Positions 8,599 to 19,792 of a DNA stretch of 64,000 bases are shown here, one piece after another. Source of the stretch: Alcanivorax sp. (GTDB lineage Bacteria; Pseudomonadota; Gammaproteobacteria; Pseudomonadales; Alcanivoracaceae); contig NZ_PBSH01000047.1 of assembly GCF_002726155.1 (NCBI RefSeq), positions 1 through 64,000 on the forward strand, written 5' to 3'. Positions within the stretch are counted from its first letter, which is position 1. The number at the start of each line of letters is the position of its first letter. Position numbers and translations under genes: made by a program. The notes beneath the pieces were generated by a model, which did no database searches, was not told the DNA's origin, and saw only the letters and a program-made list of their open reading frames with translations.

Positions 8599-9411
8599 TC
8601 AGTAATCCCGTTCGCGAGGGCCGAATGTTGGCGCTTCTTTTTTCATGTTGGCCTGCATGGCGCGGCGCTGGTTTTTGCTGCGCAGCATTTTGAATTGCAG
8701 TTTGCTTTCTACGTCGAAAGCCTGGGCTTCCGGCACGTTCCAGCTTTGCTGAAACAGGGCCTTGCTGGCGCTGATGGCATCCGGTGAGCGGGTCTTGATC
8801 GCCTGTGCCAGTTTTTCAGCTTCTTCCAGGGGATTGGTCGCCACGCGGGTGACCAGGTTCATGGTTTTGGCTTCGTCACCGGTGAACAAACGCCCGGTCA
8901 TGGTCAGTTCCTTGGCCACGTCCATGGGTACCAGCTCACGCAGGGTCACGGTGCCTGTCATGTCGGGAATCATCCCCCACTTGATTTCCATGATGGACAT
9001 TTCGCAGTCCGGAGTGGTGATGCGAAAATCCGCTGCCAGCGCAATCTGCATGCCGCCGCCGTAGCAGTAGCCGTGCAGCACGGCGATCACCGGGATGGGC
9101 AGTTCGCGCCAGCACCAGCACACTTCCTGAAAAAGATTGGTTTTCTTGATGCCGTATTTGGTGAAACTGCGCAGCAGTTTTACCGGCTGCTTCATGACGG
9201 TGCCGAAATCCAGCCCGGCACAGAATGCCTTGCCGTCGCCCTGAAGAATAACGGCGCGTAATTCACGGTCCTTGCGAATCAGGCGGGCGGTTTCCACCAG
9301 CCCTTCCATCATCGGGAAATCCAGGCCGTTATATTTATCGGGTCGGCTCAGGGTGACGTAGGCAATGCCGTCTTTCTTTTCCAATTTTACCCGGTCATGG
9401 ATCAGGCTCAT
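8599..9411 (-). CDS. Crotonase-family protein (enoyl-CoA hydratase/isomerase superfamily)
   Basis: The 270-residue product has the crotonase fold: oxyanion-hole segments FCAGLDFG (63-70) and [17 protein letters not shown] (114-130). In true enoyl-CoA hydratases two glutamates act on the substrate. Here the second is kept (Glu142 in [10 protein letters not shown]), but the first, in the GGG-x-E position, is Gln122. That points to an isomerase or another crotonase reaction rather than plain hydration. The start overlaps the gatB stop by 4 bases (ATGA), so it is coupled to tRNA amidotransferase genes with which it has no known functional link. Substrate unknown. Confidence 0.85.
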   Translation of the reverse strand: MSLIHDRVKLEKKDGIAYVTLSRPDKYNGLDFPMMEGLVETARLIRKDRELRAVILQGDGKAFCAGLDFGTVMKQPVKLLRSFTKYGIKKTNLFQEVCWCWRELPIPVIAVLHGYCYGGGMQIALAADFRITTPDCEMSIMEIKWGMIPDMTGTVTLRELVPMDVAKELTMTGRLFTGDEAKTMNLVTRVATNPLEEAEKLAQAIKTRSPDAISASKALFQQSWNVPEAQAFDVESKLQFKMLRSKNQRRAMQANMKKEAPTFGPRERDY

Positions 9412-10847
9412 TGCAGTTTCTCCTGCAACAGTTTGTTCAGTTGTTGTGGGTTGGCTTTGCCCTGTGTGGCCTTCATGGCCTGGCCCACAAAGAAGCCGAT
9501 TTTTTTCTTTTTCTTGGCGTCGTCAGAGTTACGGTAATCGTCCACTTGAGCGGCGTTGTTGGCGATGATGTCATCGACAATTTTTTCCAGTTCGCCGGTG
9601 TCGCTCATCTGTTTGAGGCCCTTGGCTTCAATGATGTCGTCCGGGTTGCCTTCGCCGGCCCAGCAGGCTTCGAATACCTGTTTGGCGATTTTCGAACTGA
9701 TGGTGCCGTCTTTCAGTCGAGCAATCAGCTGGCCCAGCTGTTCGGCACTAACCGGGCTGCCGGCAATATCTTTTTCTTCGGCGTTCAGCTTGGCGGCGAG
9801 TTCACCCATGACCCAGTTGGCGGCCAGCTTGGCGTCACCGCCGGCTTTGGCGGCTGCTTCGAAGAACGCGGCAGTGGCGATGGAGCCGGACAACAGGTCT
9901 GCATCGTACTCTGACAGCTGATAGTCGTTGATGAAGCGTGCCTTGCGAGAATCCGGCAACTCGGGCATGGCAGCTTTCAGTTCTTCGATGTCGGCATCGG
10001 TAATCGCGACGGGCAACAGGTCCGGGCAGGGGAAGTAACGGTAGTCGTTGGCGTCTTCCTTGCTGCGCATGGAGCGGGCGGTGTGCGTGTCGCCATTGTA
10101 CAGGCGGGTTTCCTGAACGATTTCGCCGCCATCTTCCAGAACGTCAATCTGCCGTTCTACTTCCAGCGCGATGGCCTTTTCCATGAAGCGGAAAGAGTTG
10201 AGGTTTTTGGTTTCGGTGCGGGTGCCCAGTGGCTCGCCGGGTTTGCGAACGGAAATGTTCACATCGAAGCGCATGTTGCCCTGGGACATGTCGCCATCGC
10301 AGATGCCGATGGAGGTGACGATGGCGTGCAACTTGCGGGCAAAGGTCACGGCTTCTTCGGCGTTGGCCATGTCTGGTTCACTGACCACTTCGATCAGCGG
10401 CGTGCCGGCCCGGTTCAGGTCGATGCCGGTCATGCCATGGAAGTCTTCGTGCAGGGATTTTCCTGCGTCTTCTTCCAGATGTGCGTGGTGGATGCGCACA
10501 TTTTTCTTTTCACCGCTTTCCAGCTGAATTTCCACGACGCCAGCACCGACAATGGGCTCGGCTAGCTGAGTAGTTTGATACCCTTTCGGAAGATCTGGAT
10601 AAAAATAGTTTTTCCGTTCAAAAACACTGTGACGGCAGATGTCGGCATTGATGGCCAGGCCGAACAAGGCAGCCTTGCGTACCGCTTCCCGGTTCACCAC
10701 GGGCAAGGTGCCAGGCAAGCCCAGATCAACCAGTGATGCCTGGGTGTTCGGTTCTGCGCCGGTGGACAGCTTGCTGCCAGAGAACAGTTTGCTGGCGGTG
10801 TTGAGCTGGACGTGCACTTCCAGACCGATAACCACTTCCCAACTCAT
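9408..10847 (-). CDS. gatB: Aspartyl/glutamyl-tRNA amidotransferase subunit B
   Basis: GatB is the kinase and tRNA-binding subunit of GatCAB, which converts misacylated Asp-tRNA(Asn) or Glu-tRNA(Gln) to the amidated form. The 479-residue product begins [15 protein letters not shown], the diagnostic N-terminus. It continues with [14 protein letters not shown] and [16 protein letters not shown], and ends in the YqeY-like helical tail with [16 protein letters not shown]. The start overlaps the gatA stop by 4 bases, so gatC-gatA-gatB-crotonase reads as one operon. Confidence 0.97.
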   Translation of the reverse strand: MSWEVVIGLEVHVQLNTASKLFSGSKLSTGAEPNTQASLVDLGLPGTLPVVNREAVRKAALFGLAINADICRHSVFERKNYFYPDLPKGYQTTQLAEPIVGAGVVEIQLESGEKKNVRIHHAHLEEDAGKSLHEDFHGMTGIDLNRAGTPLIEVVSEPDMANAEEAVTFARKLHAIVTSIGICDGDMSQGNMRFDVNISVRKPGEPLGTRTETKNLNSFRFMEKAIALEVERQIDVLEDGGEIVQETRLYNGDTHTARSMRSKEDANDYRYFPCPDLLPVAITDADIEELKAAMPELPDSRKARFINDYQLSEYDADLLSGSIATAAFFEAAAKAGGDAKLAANWVMGELAAKLNAEEKDIAGSPVSAEQLGQLIARLKDGTISSKIAKQVFEACWAGEGNPDDIIEAKGLKQMSDTGELEKIVDDIIANNAAQVDDYRNSDDAKKKKKIGFFVGQAMKATQGKANPQQLNKLLQEKLQ

Positions 10848-12304
10848 TGTGCACCTCCAAACGCTGGCGCTTGCTTGTGCCAGTCCGTGGCCTGCTGATA
10901 TTTGTGGGCCACGTTGAGAATCTGCCCCTCACGGAAATAATTGCCGATGATCTGGGTGCCGGTGGGCAGGCCGTTGATAAAGCCGGTGGGCATGGACAGC
11001 GCGGGCAGGCCGGCCAGGTTGACGCCAATGGTGAAAACGTCGGCCATATACATGCTGACCGGATCGTCCTTTTTTGCGCCGAGCTTGAAAGCGGTTTCCG
11101 GGGCCGTGGGGCCCATCAGTACGTCCACTTTTTCAAAGGCGCGGGCGAAGTCGTCGCGGATCAGGCGACGCACTTGCTGGGCGCGGCGGTAGTAGGCGTC
11201 GTAGTAACCGGCGGACAAGGCGTAGGCGCCGACCAGGATGCGGCGTTTTACTTCGTCGCCAAATCCTTCGGAGCGGGAGCGCTTGTACAGGTCTTCCAGG
11301 TCTTGAGGGTCGTCACAGCGATGGCCGAAACGCACGCCGTCAAAGCGGCTGAGGTTGGCGCTGGCTTCTGCCGGGGCAATCACATAGTAGGCCGGCACCG
11401 ACAGCTTGATGCTGGGCAGGGACACGGACACCACCTTGGCGCCGAGTTTTTCCAGTTCGCGAATGGCGTCACGGCTGTTATCGGCGATGGCACCATCCAG
11501 GGTATCCGGGAAAAATTCTTCCGGGATGCCGATGGTCAGGCCGCTGATGTCGTCTTTCAGGGCGCCCAGGTAATCGCCCACCTTTTCGTTGAGGCTGGTG
11601 GAGTCGCGATGATCGTGCCCTGCCATGGCTTGCAGCATGAGCGCGCAGTCTTCGGCGCTCTGGGCCATGGGGCCGGCCTGATCCAGGCTGGATGCAAAGG
11701 CAATCATGCCCCAGCGGGACACCCGCCCGTAGGTGGGCTTGAGGCCGGTAATGTTGTTCAGGGCAGCGGGCTGGCGGATAGAGCCGCCGGTGTCGGTGCC
11801 GGTGGCGCCAGGGGCCAGGCGGGCACCCAGGCAGGCAGCGGCGCCGCCGGATGAGCCGCCGGGAACCCGTTCCAGGTCCCACGGATTCTTCACCGGGCCG
11901 TAGTAGCTGGTTTCATTGGAGGAGCCCATGGCGAACTCGTCCATGTTGGTCTTGCCCAGCATGACAGCGCCTTCGGCGGCCATTTTTTCCACCACGGTGG
12001 CAGTGTAGGGGGCAATAAAGTTGTCCAGCATTTTTGAGCCGCAGCTGGTGCGCACGCCCTCGGTGCAGAAAATGTCCTTGTGGGCGATGGGCAGGCCAGT
12101 GAGCAAGCCGGCTTTGCCGGCGGCAATGGCGGCGTCGGCGGCATCGGCCTGGGCCAGCGCCTGGGTGTCGGTGACGGTGACAAAGCTGTTGAGGTCGCCG
12201 TCGTATTGCTGGATACGGGCCAGGAAGTGCTCGGTCAACTCCCGGGAGGAGAAGTCCCGGTTGGCCAGGCCAGCCTTGAGTTCGGTCAGGGTCTTGGTAT
12301 GCAT
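10844..12304 (-). CDS. gatA: Aspartyl/glutamyl-tRNA amidotransferase subunit A
   Basis: GatA is the amidase-signature glutaminase subunit that releases ammonia for GatB. In this 486-residue protein the Ser-cisSer-Lys catalytic triad is visible: Lys76 (LPIAHKDIF), Ser151 in [11 protein letters not shown], and the acyl-enzyme Ser175 in [12 protein letters not shown]. Length and motif spacing match the family. It is placed between gatC (30 bases upstream) and gatB (4-base overlap). Confidence 0.97.
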   Translation of the reverse strand: MHTKTLTELKAGLANRDFSSRELTEHFLARIQQYDGDLNSFVTVTDTQALAQADAADAAIAAGKAGLLTGLPIAHKDIFCTEGVRTSCGSKMLDNFIAPYTATVVEKMAAEGAVMLGKTNMDEFAMGSSNETSYYGPVKNPWDLERVPGGSSGGAAACLGARLAPGATGTDTGGSIRQPAALNNITGLKPTYGRVSRWGMIAFASSLDQAGPMAQSAEDCALMLQAMAGHDHRDSTSLNEKVGDYLGALKDDISGLTIGIPEEFFPDTLDGAIADNSRDAIRELEKLGAKVVSVSLPSIKLSVPAYYVIAPAEASANLSRFDGVRFGHRCDDPQDLEDLYKRSRSEGFGDEVKRRILVGAYALSAGYYDAYYRRAQQVRRLIRDDFARAFEKVDVLMGPTAPETAFKLGAKKDDPVSMYMADVFTIGVNLAGLPALSMPTGFINGLPTGTQIIGNYFREGQILNVAHKYQQATDWHKQAPAFGGAQ

Positions 12305-12334
12305 GGTCAGTCAGTCGCCTTTATGCGGTCGTCG

Positions 12335-12622
12335 TTATTCGATGACCCGGGGAACCAGGAAGCAGCCATCTTCGGCTGCCGGGGCTATTTCCAGTGCCTT
12401 GTCGCGGATATTGGGCTCGGTGACCACGTCGTCGCGCAGGGGCTGGGTGACGTCCAGCGGGTGGGCCAGGGGGGCCACGCCGTCCACGTCGGCCTGTTGC
12501 AGCTGGTCCACCATCGCGAGGATGTCATTCAGGCGGTTGGACAGGGCGTCGCTGTCCTGGGGGTCCACTTTCAGGCGCGCCAGATGGGCTACCTGGGCAA
12601 CCACCTTGGAATCAATGGCCAT
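12335..12622 (-). CDS. gatC: Aspartyl/glutamyl-tRNA amidotransferase subunit C
   Basis: GatC is the small belt subunit that stabilises GatA on GatB. The 95-residue product starts MAIDSKVVAQVAHLARL, has a central helical segment, and ends in the family tail LRDDVVTEPNIRDKALEIAP and PRVIE. A longer open frame exists upstream (to 12760), but the family starts at this Met and it is preceded by a purine-rich GGAGAG. It is the first gene of the gatCAB operon, divergent from mreB as in Pseudomonas. Confidence 0.95.
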   Translation of the reverse strand: MAIDSKVVAQVAHLARLKVDPQDSDALSNRLNDILAMVDQLQQADVDGVAPLAHPLDVTQPLRDDVVTEPNIRDKALEIAPAAEDGCFLVPRVIE

Positions 12623-12648
12623 GGTTCTCTCCGGGGTTCTTTCCGTAG

Positions 12649-13902
<1,254 letters not shown>

Positions 13903-13907
13903 CTCCC

Positions 13908-14762
13908 ATGGTGGCCCCGGCCAAACCCTCCTACCGGCTCATTATAGCGTTGGTCCTGGCTGTCATCATGATGGTGCTGGACCAGCGTACTCCTTGGGCT
14001 GCGCCCGTGCGCCATGCACTGGGCTACCTGACGGCACCCATTCATTACCTTGCCCACTTGCCGGTGGACAGCGGTGAGTGGCTGTCCGAACAGACGCAAA
14101 GTCGCGGTACCCTGCTTGACGAAAACCGCCGCTTGCAACGCCAGGCGTTGATTCTGGAGCAGAAAGTGCAGCGTTTAGCCGTGCTGGAAGCCGAGAATGT
14201 GCGCTTGCGTGAGCTACTCAATTCCTCGGCGGATCTGGATGCCAATGTGCTGGTGGCGGAAATCATCGGTGTGGATCCTGATCCCAACCGCCAGGAAATC
14301 GTTATCAACAAAGGGGCGGGAGACAATGTTTCCCGGGGGCAGGCGGTGCTCGATTCCCAGGGCCTGATTGGCCAAGTGGTGGACGCCGGTCCGCTCAGTT
14401 CCCGTGTGTTGCTGATCACCGATGCCAGCCATGCCATGAGCGTGCAGGTAAACCGTAATGGGGTGCGCGCCGTATTGGCCGGGGTGGGGCAATCCAGCGG
14501 TTTGAAACTGTTGTATGTGCCCGACACGGCAGATATCCAGGAAGGTGATCTGCTGGTCAGCACGGGGCTTGGCCAGCTATACCCCCGCGGCTATCCGGTG
14601 GCCAGCGTTACTTCGGTGAATCATCAGGCGGGCACGCCGTTCGCGCATATTGCTGCCCGCCCTACTGCGCAGCTGGATCGTGCCAGTCATGTGTTGTTGG
14701 TGCAGCCTACGCAAACGCCGGTACGTGCGCCTACCCCTGCGGAGGCCGACAATGATCAGTGA
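13908..14762 (+). CDS. mreC: Rod-shape-determining protein MreC
   Basis: MreC is a bitopic periplasmic protein linking MreB and MreD to the PBP2/RodA elongation machinery. The 284-residue protein has one membrane span (about 10-25, LIIALVLAVIMMVLD). A coiled coil follows near residues 60-105, rich in Glu/Leu/Arg (LQRQALILEQKVQRLAVLE and onward), then a beta-rich core. The C-terminal tail is Pro/Thr-rich. It starts 5 bases after mreB and overlaps mreD by 11 bases. Confidence 0.96.
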   Translation: MVAPAKPSYRLIIALVLAVIMMVLDQRTPWAAPVRHALGYLTAPIHYLAHLPVDSGEWLSEQTQSRGTLLDENRRLQRQALILEQKVQRLAVLEAENVRLRELLNSSADLDANVLVAEIIGVDPDPNRQEIVINKGAGDNVSRGQAVLDSQGLIGQVVDAGPLSSRVLLITDASHAMSVQVNRNGVRAVLAGVGQSSGLKLLYVPDTADIQEGDLLVSTGLGQLYPRGYPVASVTSVNHQAGTPFAHIAARPTAQLDRASHVLLVQPTQTPVRAPTPAEADNDQ

Positions 14763-15243
14763 TCGTCCCGCCGGCACCGGCGTTATCATCGTCACCCTGT
14801 TGCTGGCGGCACTGCTGGAAGTGGTCCCGCTGCCTGCGAGCATTGATTGGGTGCGCCCGGAATGGATGTTGTTGGTGCTGGTGTACTGGGTGCTTTCGCT
14901 GCCGCATCGCATTGGCGTGTTGTGGGGCTTTTTTGTGGGGCTCTATCACGACGTGCTGGTGGGAACCACGCTTGGGCAGTGGGGGTTGGCCACGGCGCTG
15001 GGCGCCTTCGTGATGCTGGCGGCTTACAAGCGTATGCGCGTATTTACGGCGCTGCAGCAGTGTGCGGTGGTCTTCCTGCTGGTGGGTACGGTGAGTCTGC
15101 TGGCGTTTCTGGTACAGGAATCCGTGGGCCGAACCCTGTACCCGCCTTACACCATTCTCTACTCTTCTGTGACCAGCGCGCTGTTGTGGCGTCCGGTATG
15201 TGCGGCGTTACGCTGGGTCCAGTTGCGATTTCTAGTACGATAA
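14752..15243 (+). CDS. mreD: Rod-shape-determining protein MreD
   Basis: MreD is the polytopic inner-membrane partner of MreC in the elongasome. The 163-residue product has about five hydrophobic segments (for example VIIVTLLLAALLEVVPL and WMLLVLVYWVLSL). It also has the family signature IGVLWGFFVGLYHDVLVGT and a GQWGLATALGAF stretch. The start is inside the mreC 3' end (11-base overlap), which argues for translational coupling. It is followed by a 139-base repeat-bearing gap before maf. Confidence 0.94.
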   Translation: MISDRPAGTGVIIVTLLLAALLEVVPLPASIDWVRPEWMLLVLVYWVLSLPHRIGVLWGFFVGLYHDVLVGTTLGQWGLATALGAFVMLAAYKRMRVFTALQQCAVVFLLVGTVSLLAFLVQESVGRTLYPPYTILYSSVTSALLWRPVCAALRWVQLRFLVR

Positions 15244-15258
15244 AAGCGTCGTTCGCAG

Positions 15259-15382
15259 TGGATAATTGATCGTTGACAGCGAAAACCCCGGATTACTTTG
15301 GGCGCGGCTTCAATTTTTCAGTTCTCGGCATCACTGGGTCGCGCAGCTATCAATTATCCATTATCAACTAGCCACTAATTCT
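15259..15382. repeat. AT-rich heptad arrays as an inverted pair between mreD and maf
   Basis: The 12-mer TGGATAATTGAT (15259-15270) recurs exactly inverted at 15349-15360. The right arm is part of five consecutive 7-bp units, TATCAAT, TATCCAT, TATCAAC, TAGCCAC and TAATTCT (15348-15382), ending at the base before the maf ATG. The left arm reads GTGGATA-ATTGATC and GTTGACA. It shares the 7-bp period, but not the bases, of the other arrays in this window. No gene is seen in the 15244-15382 gap. Confidence 0.5.
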
Positions 15383-15964
15383 ATGATTCTTTACCTTGCC
15401 TCCGGCTCTCCCCGCCGGGCGGAATTGCTCCAGCAGATTGCCGTTCCCTTTACGGTGTTGCCCGCTCCGGCCATTGATGAAACGCCCCGTCCCGGTGAGG
15501 TACCGCTGGACTATGTGCAGCGTATGGCCAGCGAAAAGGCGGCCGTGGGCCTGACCCGGATGCCGTCGCCGGGTGCTGTGCTGGGTGCAGATACGGCGGT
15601 GGTGTTGGGGGAGCGTATTCTGGGCAAGCCTGCCGATGATGCCGATGCCCTGGCGATGCTGGCGCAGCTGAGCGGGCAGTCCCATCAGGTCATTTCGGCG
15701 GTTTGTCTTTGCCTTGAGGGTCGGCAAGCCGTGCGCCATTCGGTGACTACCGTGCACTTCCGACCACTGGATGCCGCGCGCCTGCAGGCCTATGTGGCCA
15801 CAGGTGAAGGGCGCGACAAGGCGGGCAGTTACGGCATTCAGGGGCTGGGCGGTGCACTGGTGGCATCGTTGTCTGGCAGTTACAGTGGAGTGGTTGGCCT
15901 GCCCCTGGAGCAAACGGTGGCGTTGCTTGAATGGGCCGACATTCCTTACTGGCAAGTCGACTGA
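15383..15964 (+). CDS. maf: Maf-family nucleoside triphosphate pyrophosphatase (dTTP/UTP type)
   Basis: Maf proteins hydrolyse non-canonical or excess nucleoside triphosphates to monophosphates. The 193-residue product begins MILYLASGSPRRAELLQQ, the diagnostic Maf N-terminus, with DETPRPGE, the catalytic LGADTAVVLG and, later, GSYGIQGLGGALV. The YhdE-like pattern and the position after mreBCD fit the dTTP/UTP pyrophosphatase group. An open frame extends to 15266 through repeat DNA, so the later ATG was chosen. RNase G (rng), which often sits between maf and yhdP, is absent; yhdP starts 3 bases after the maf stop. Confidence 0.92.
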   Translation: MILYLASGSPRRAELLQQIAVPFTVLPAPAIDETPRPGEVPLDYVQRMASEKAAVGLTRMPSPGAVLGADTAVVLGERILGKPADDADALAMLAQLSGQSHQVISAVCLCLEGRQAVRHSVTTVHFRPLDAARLQAYVATGEGRDKAGSYGIQGLGGALVASLSGSYSGVVGLPLEQTVALLEWADIPYWQVD

Positions 15965-15967
15965 CTT

Positions 15968-18900
15968 ATGGCATCGACCCACACTTCACGCTGGCGCCGA
16001 CTGTTTCCTTCCCTGTGGTGGGCAGCCGCGATCATTTTATTGCTGATGGCCGCCTATGTGGTGGTAGGTCGTCAGCTGATGCTGCTGGTGCCGGATTACC
16101 GTGAGCGCCTTGAGCATCTCTTCGAAGAACGCATTCAGACCCCGCTGACCATCGCCGAACTGAACGGCACCATGTCCGGGCTGGTGCCCCAGTTCGTCGC
16201 CCGCCAGATTCGTCTGCCTGCCCCGGAAGGGGAGGCGCCATTGGTGCTGGATGAAGTGGTGCTCAGCATTGATGTGTTTCGCTCCCTGTGGCACCGGGAT
16301 CTGGTGCTTGAGGAATTCAGTGTGCGCGGGGTGGATTTGAATCTGGTGCGCGGTGAAGATGGCAAGATTCGTCTGCGTGGCCTGGATGTGCTCGGGCAGA
16401 GTGATCCTGAATCCCGGCCGCCGCTGGAACGTATCCTCAAGTTGTTTTACCGCCAGCAATTGTTGTCGATCAGCGATGCCCGTTTGTCCCTGGAATGGCC
16501 GGGCATGCCACCGCTGGCGGCATCGCAGCTGGATGCCACCATGACCAACGAGGGCGGTGAGCACCGGTTGGCAGTGCGCGTGGAGGCCCGGGACCGACCT
16601 CTCTCCCTGCTGGCAAAAATACACCTGCACGATGATGCCTACGCACTGGACGAGGTGGATGCGGATATCTATACCCGCTTCGAGGGCAAGCGCCTGCACG
16701 AATGGTTGCCCGATATAGAAAAAATGCCGTTGGATCTGGGCTCGCTGGATGCATCCGTGGCGTTGTGGGGCACCCTGGAAGGCGGTGAGCCGATCAGCGG
16801 CCAGCTGCAGGTTGATGTGCCCACGTTGACGCTTACCCAGGCTGATGACACCCGCTGGCCGTTGACCGGGCTGTCCCTGAGGGCATCGCTGCTGCGCGAA
16901 GATGATACCGCAACCTTGTCGTTCTCCAACCTGTCCGGCAAATCGCCTTCTGGCCCTCTGACCCTGGGCGATATGGCGTTGCGCTGGGAGACCCGGGGTG
17001 AACGGCGCCAGTGGCAGCTGCGCGCCAATGAACTGCCAGTGCACGCCATCAGCCAGCAATTCCAGAGCTGGCCATTCAGCCTGCCGGAGCCCGCTGACAA
17101 GGTGCGTCAGCAGTTGTCGGTATTGTCCCCGCGCGGTGTAGTGGAGGGGGTGTATCTGAGTGGCCACGCGCGGGATCTGGAACAGTTTCAGGCGCGCTTT
17201 GCCGGCCTGGCCAGCCAGGCGGATGACCGGATTCCCGGCGTCAAAGGCCTGAATGGGTGGGTTGCAGGGTCGCCGGGTGCTGGGCTTGCGCATCTGTACA
17301 GCGATGATCTGGCGCTGCGCCTGCCGCGCCTGTATGACCACGAGCTGGGTGGCCAGATGGCCGGGGTGTTTGGCTGGCAGCGCCAGGGCGATGCACTCAC
17401 GGTGCGCTCCAGCCGCCTGCGCGTGGTGAACCCGGATGCCCACGGTGAGGCCATGGTTGCGGTGACCATGCGCCCGGAGCAGGTGCCTGAACTACGTTTG
17501 ACAGCAGAGATTTACGATGGCAACGGTGCCCGTGCCAACCACTACATTCCGCTGAAACGGTTGCCTGATGGCCTGTCCGGTTGGCTGGGGCAGGCCATCG
17601 GCGATGGCCATTTGCAGCGGGGCCAGCTGCTCTATCAAGGGCCGGTGAAAATCGATAAAAGCCGGCAGCAGGACCGGACTTTCCAGATGCGTTATCAGGG
17701 CGAGGACGTGCGCCTGTCGTTTCTGCCTGACTGGCCACAGGCCACTGGGGTGAACGCGGATGTGTGGATTAATGGCCGGGAAGTGCGAGGGGTGGCCAGC
17801 CGGGGAAATCTGCTCAATAGCCAGGTGGCGGATGTGCACGTGGACGTGCCGGCGTTTGATGATGAGACCGGACCCCGCGTGATCGTCACCGGTAAAGTTC
17901 ACGGCCCGCTCAGCGACCTGGATACAGTTTTTCAGGACACCCCGCTAACAGAACAGTTACCCGACGAGGTGAAAGACTGGCGCTATCAGTCCGGCACCAT
18001 GGGGGGGCAGCTAACGCTGAATATCCCGCTCAAGAAAGGGGAAGGCGCGCCCATGGTGATCGTGGATGCGTCAGTGGCCGACGGCCGGGTGGAAAATACG
18101 GAGAGAAATCTGCTGCTGACTGAGGTGCAGGCACCGGTGTATTTCCATCTGCGCGACGGGTTGCAGATGTCGAAGCTTAGCGCCTCCACGCTGGGTGGCA
18201 AGGTGACCGGCAAATGGGCCACCGACGCGGGCAAGAGCACCCTCGCCCTGGAGGGGGAGGTGCCAGTGAAGTCTGTGCGCGAGTGGCTGGGTTTCAACTG
18301 GCTGGCCCCGGCCAGTGGTTCGTTGCCGTTGGCGCTGACCATTCAGGTGCCCTGGCAGGGCTCGCCCTTTGCCCTGCACGCGACCTCCTCGCTCAAGGGC
18401 GTCACAGTGAAGGCGCCTGCGCCTCTGGGGAAAAGTGCGGCGCAGACCCGGGCGCTGACGCTGGACCTTACCGGCAATGGCCAGCGATTGAGGCTGCAGT
18501 ATGGCGATGTCGTGCGCGGCGCCTTTGCGCTGGGTAAAACGGTGCGGGGCGACCTTCGATTGGGGGCCGGGACACCGCGCCCCCCCGCTTCCGGCATCGA
18601 TGTGCATGGGCGCCTGGCCCGCGCCAGCGTGGAACCCTGGATCGATTTTGTCAGCGACCAGCTGGTGCCGGCCATGGAGGGCAATACGTCGGATAGTGGC
18701 GGTAATGGCGGCCAGCAAGGCGGTTTGAACAAGGTCAATGTGCAGGTGGGCACGCTGGATTTGTTCGGCGTGGATGTGCCCGGAGCGAGCCTGTCGGTGC
18801 TGCCCAGCGGCAAAGGCTGGGACCTGGCCCTGAGCAGCCCGTCCGTGGCCGGTTCCATGACCATTCCGGAAGGGTTTTCGGCCCGGGGAGACAAGCCCCT

Positions 18901-19792
18901 GAATGTATCCGTATCGCGGATGAATCTGACTTTGCCGGAAAGTGCTGACCCGAAATCCAGGGCGCCGCTGTCGCCGATGAATCTGCCTGCCGTGAATGCC
19001 CGCCTGGCTAACCTGCGTATCAACGGTGAAGACTTCGGTGAATGGCAGGCAGACCTGCGCCCCACGGCGCAAGGAGTGCGCATCAATAATCTACAGGGCC
19101 GCTGGCGGGCCAGCCGGATACAGGGCACGGTGGACTGGACAGAAGACAGCGGCAATCAGTACACCCGTTTCAATGGATCGCTGGCGTCCGATAATCTGGG
19201 CCGTTCCCTGAGTGCCTGGGGGCTGCCGGAAATGATTGAATCCGATGACGCCAGTGCCAAGGTTTCGCTGGGCTGGCCGCAGTGGCCACTGGCGCCGGAT
19301 TACCTTGCTCTGGATGGTCAGGCGCGGGTGGATATCGGTGAGTGCCGGATTCCCGATACCGACACCAAGACCTCGTTTTTGCGGCTTTTGGGTATCCTCA
19401 ATCTGGGCACCATTCAGCGCCGACTGCGGCTGGATTTCTCCGATCTGTACAAGAAGGGGCTAAGCTGTGACAGCATCAGCGGGGACTTCGCCATCGACGG
19501 CCCTCAAGTGTCCACCAGCAATCTGGCCATCGATTCGCCCTCGGCTGCTATTCGTGTGAAAGGCGCCATCGATCTTGAAAAAGAAACCCTGAACCATCAA
19601 ATGGAAGTCACACTGCCCCTGTCCAGCAACCTGTATGCCGGGTGTCTGGCCGGGCCTGCCGCCTGTGCCGGTATCTTTGTGGTGGAGCGCATCTGGGGCG
19701 ATAAACTGGACAAGACCGCGACCATGGAATACCGCGTGAGCGGCAGTTGGTCGAACCCGAAAGTGTCTGAAACCGAAGGGATTTTCGAATGA
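15968..19792 (+). CDS. yhdP: YhdP-family AsmA-like envelope protein
   Basis: YhdP is a very long inner-membrane-anchored periplasmic protein of the AsmA/bridge-like lipid transfer group, implicated in phospholipid movement to the outer membrane. The 1274 residues have one N-terminal span (about 18-38, LWWAAAIILLLMAAYVVVG) and then a long repetitive beta-rich body. An AsmA-like C-terminus holds the segments FLRLLGILNLGTIQRRLRLD and YAGCLAGPAACAGIFVVERI, both typical of the family. The length matches E. coli YhdP (1266). It starts 3 bases after maf and its stop overlaps the nitrilase start by 4 bases. Confidence 0.93.
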   Translation: MASTHTSRWRRLFPSLWWAAAIILLLMAAYVVVGRQLMLLVPDYRERLEHLFEERIQTPLTIAELNGTMSGLVPQFVARQIRLPAPEGEAPLVLDEVVLSIDVFRSLWHRDLVLEEFSVRGVDLNLVRGEDGKIRLRGLDVLGQSDPESRPPLERILKLFYRQQLLSISDARLSLEWPGMPPLAASQLDATMTNEGGEHRLAVRVEARDRPLSLLAKIHLHDDAYALDEVDADIYTRFEGKRLHEWLPDIEKMPLDLGSLDASVALWGTLEGGEPISGQLQVDVPTLTLTQADDTRWPLTGLSLRASLLREDDTATLSFSNLSGKSPSGPLTLGDMALRWETRGERRQWQLRANELPVHAISQQFQSWPFSLPEPADKVRQQLSVLSPRGVVEGVYLSGHARDLEQFQARFAGLASQADDRIPGVKGLNGWVAGSPGAGLAHLYSDDLALRLPRLYDHELGGQMAGVFGWQRQGDALTVRSSRLRVVNPDAHGEAMVAVTMRPEQVPELRLTAEIYDGNGARANHYIPLKRLPDGLSGWLGQAIGDGHLQRGQLLYQGPVKIDKSRQQDRTFQMRYQGEDVRLSFLPDWPQATGVNADVWINGREVRGVASRGNLLNSQVADVHVDVPAFDDETGPRVIVTGKVHGPLSDLDTVFQDTPLTEQLPDEVKDWRYQSGTMGGQLTLNIPLKKGEGAPMVIVDASVADGRVENTERNLLLTEVQAPVYFHLRDGLQMSKLSASTLGGKVTGKWATDAGKSTLALEGEVPVKSVREWLGFNWLAPASGSLPLALTIQVPWQGSPFALHATSSLKGVTVKAPAPLGKSAAQTRALTLDLTGNGQRLRLQYGDVVRGAFALGKTVRGDLRLGAGTPRPPASGIDVHGRLARASVEPWIDFVSDQLVPAMEGNTSDSGGNGGQQGGLNKVNVQVGTLDLFGVDVPGASLSVLPSGKGWDLALSSPSVAGSMTIPEGFSARGDKPLNVSVSRMNLTLPESADPKSRAPLSPMNLPAVNARLANLRINGEDFGEWQADLRPTAQGVRINNLQGRWRASRIQGTVDWTEDSGNQYTRFNGSLASDNLGRSLSAWGLPEMIESDDASAKVSLGWPQWPLAPDYLALDGQARVDIGECRIPDTDTKTSFLRLLGILNLGTIQRRLRLDFSDLYKKGLSCDSISGDFAIDGPQVSTSNLAIDSPSAAIRVKGAIDLEKETLNHQMEVTLPLSSNLYAGCLAGPAACAGIFVVERIWGDKLDKTATMEYRVSGSWSNPKVSETEGIFE

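Noticed and set aside
16037..17443. 468-residue minus-strand frame antisense to yhdP
   Set aside because: It is a shadow of the long YhdP reading frame, without family motifs or a ribosome-binding site.
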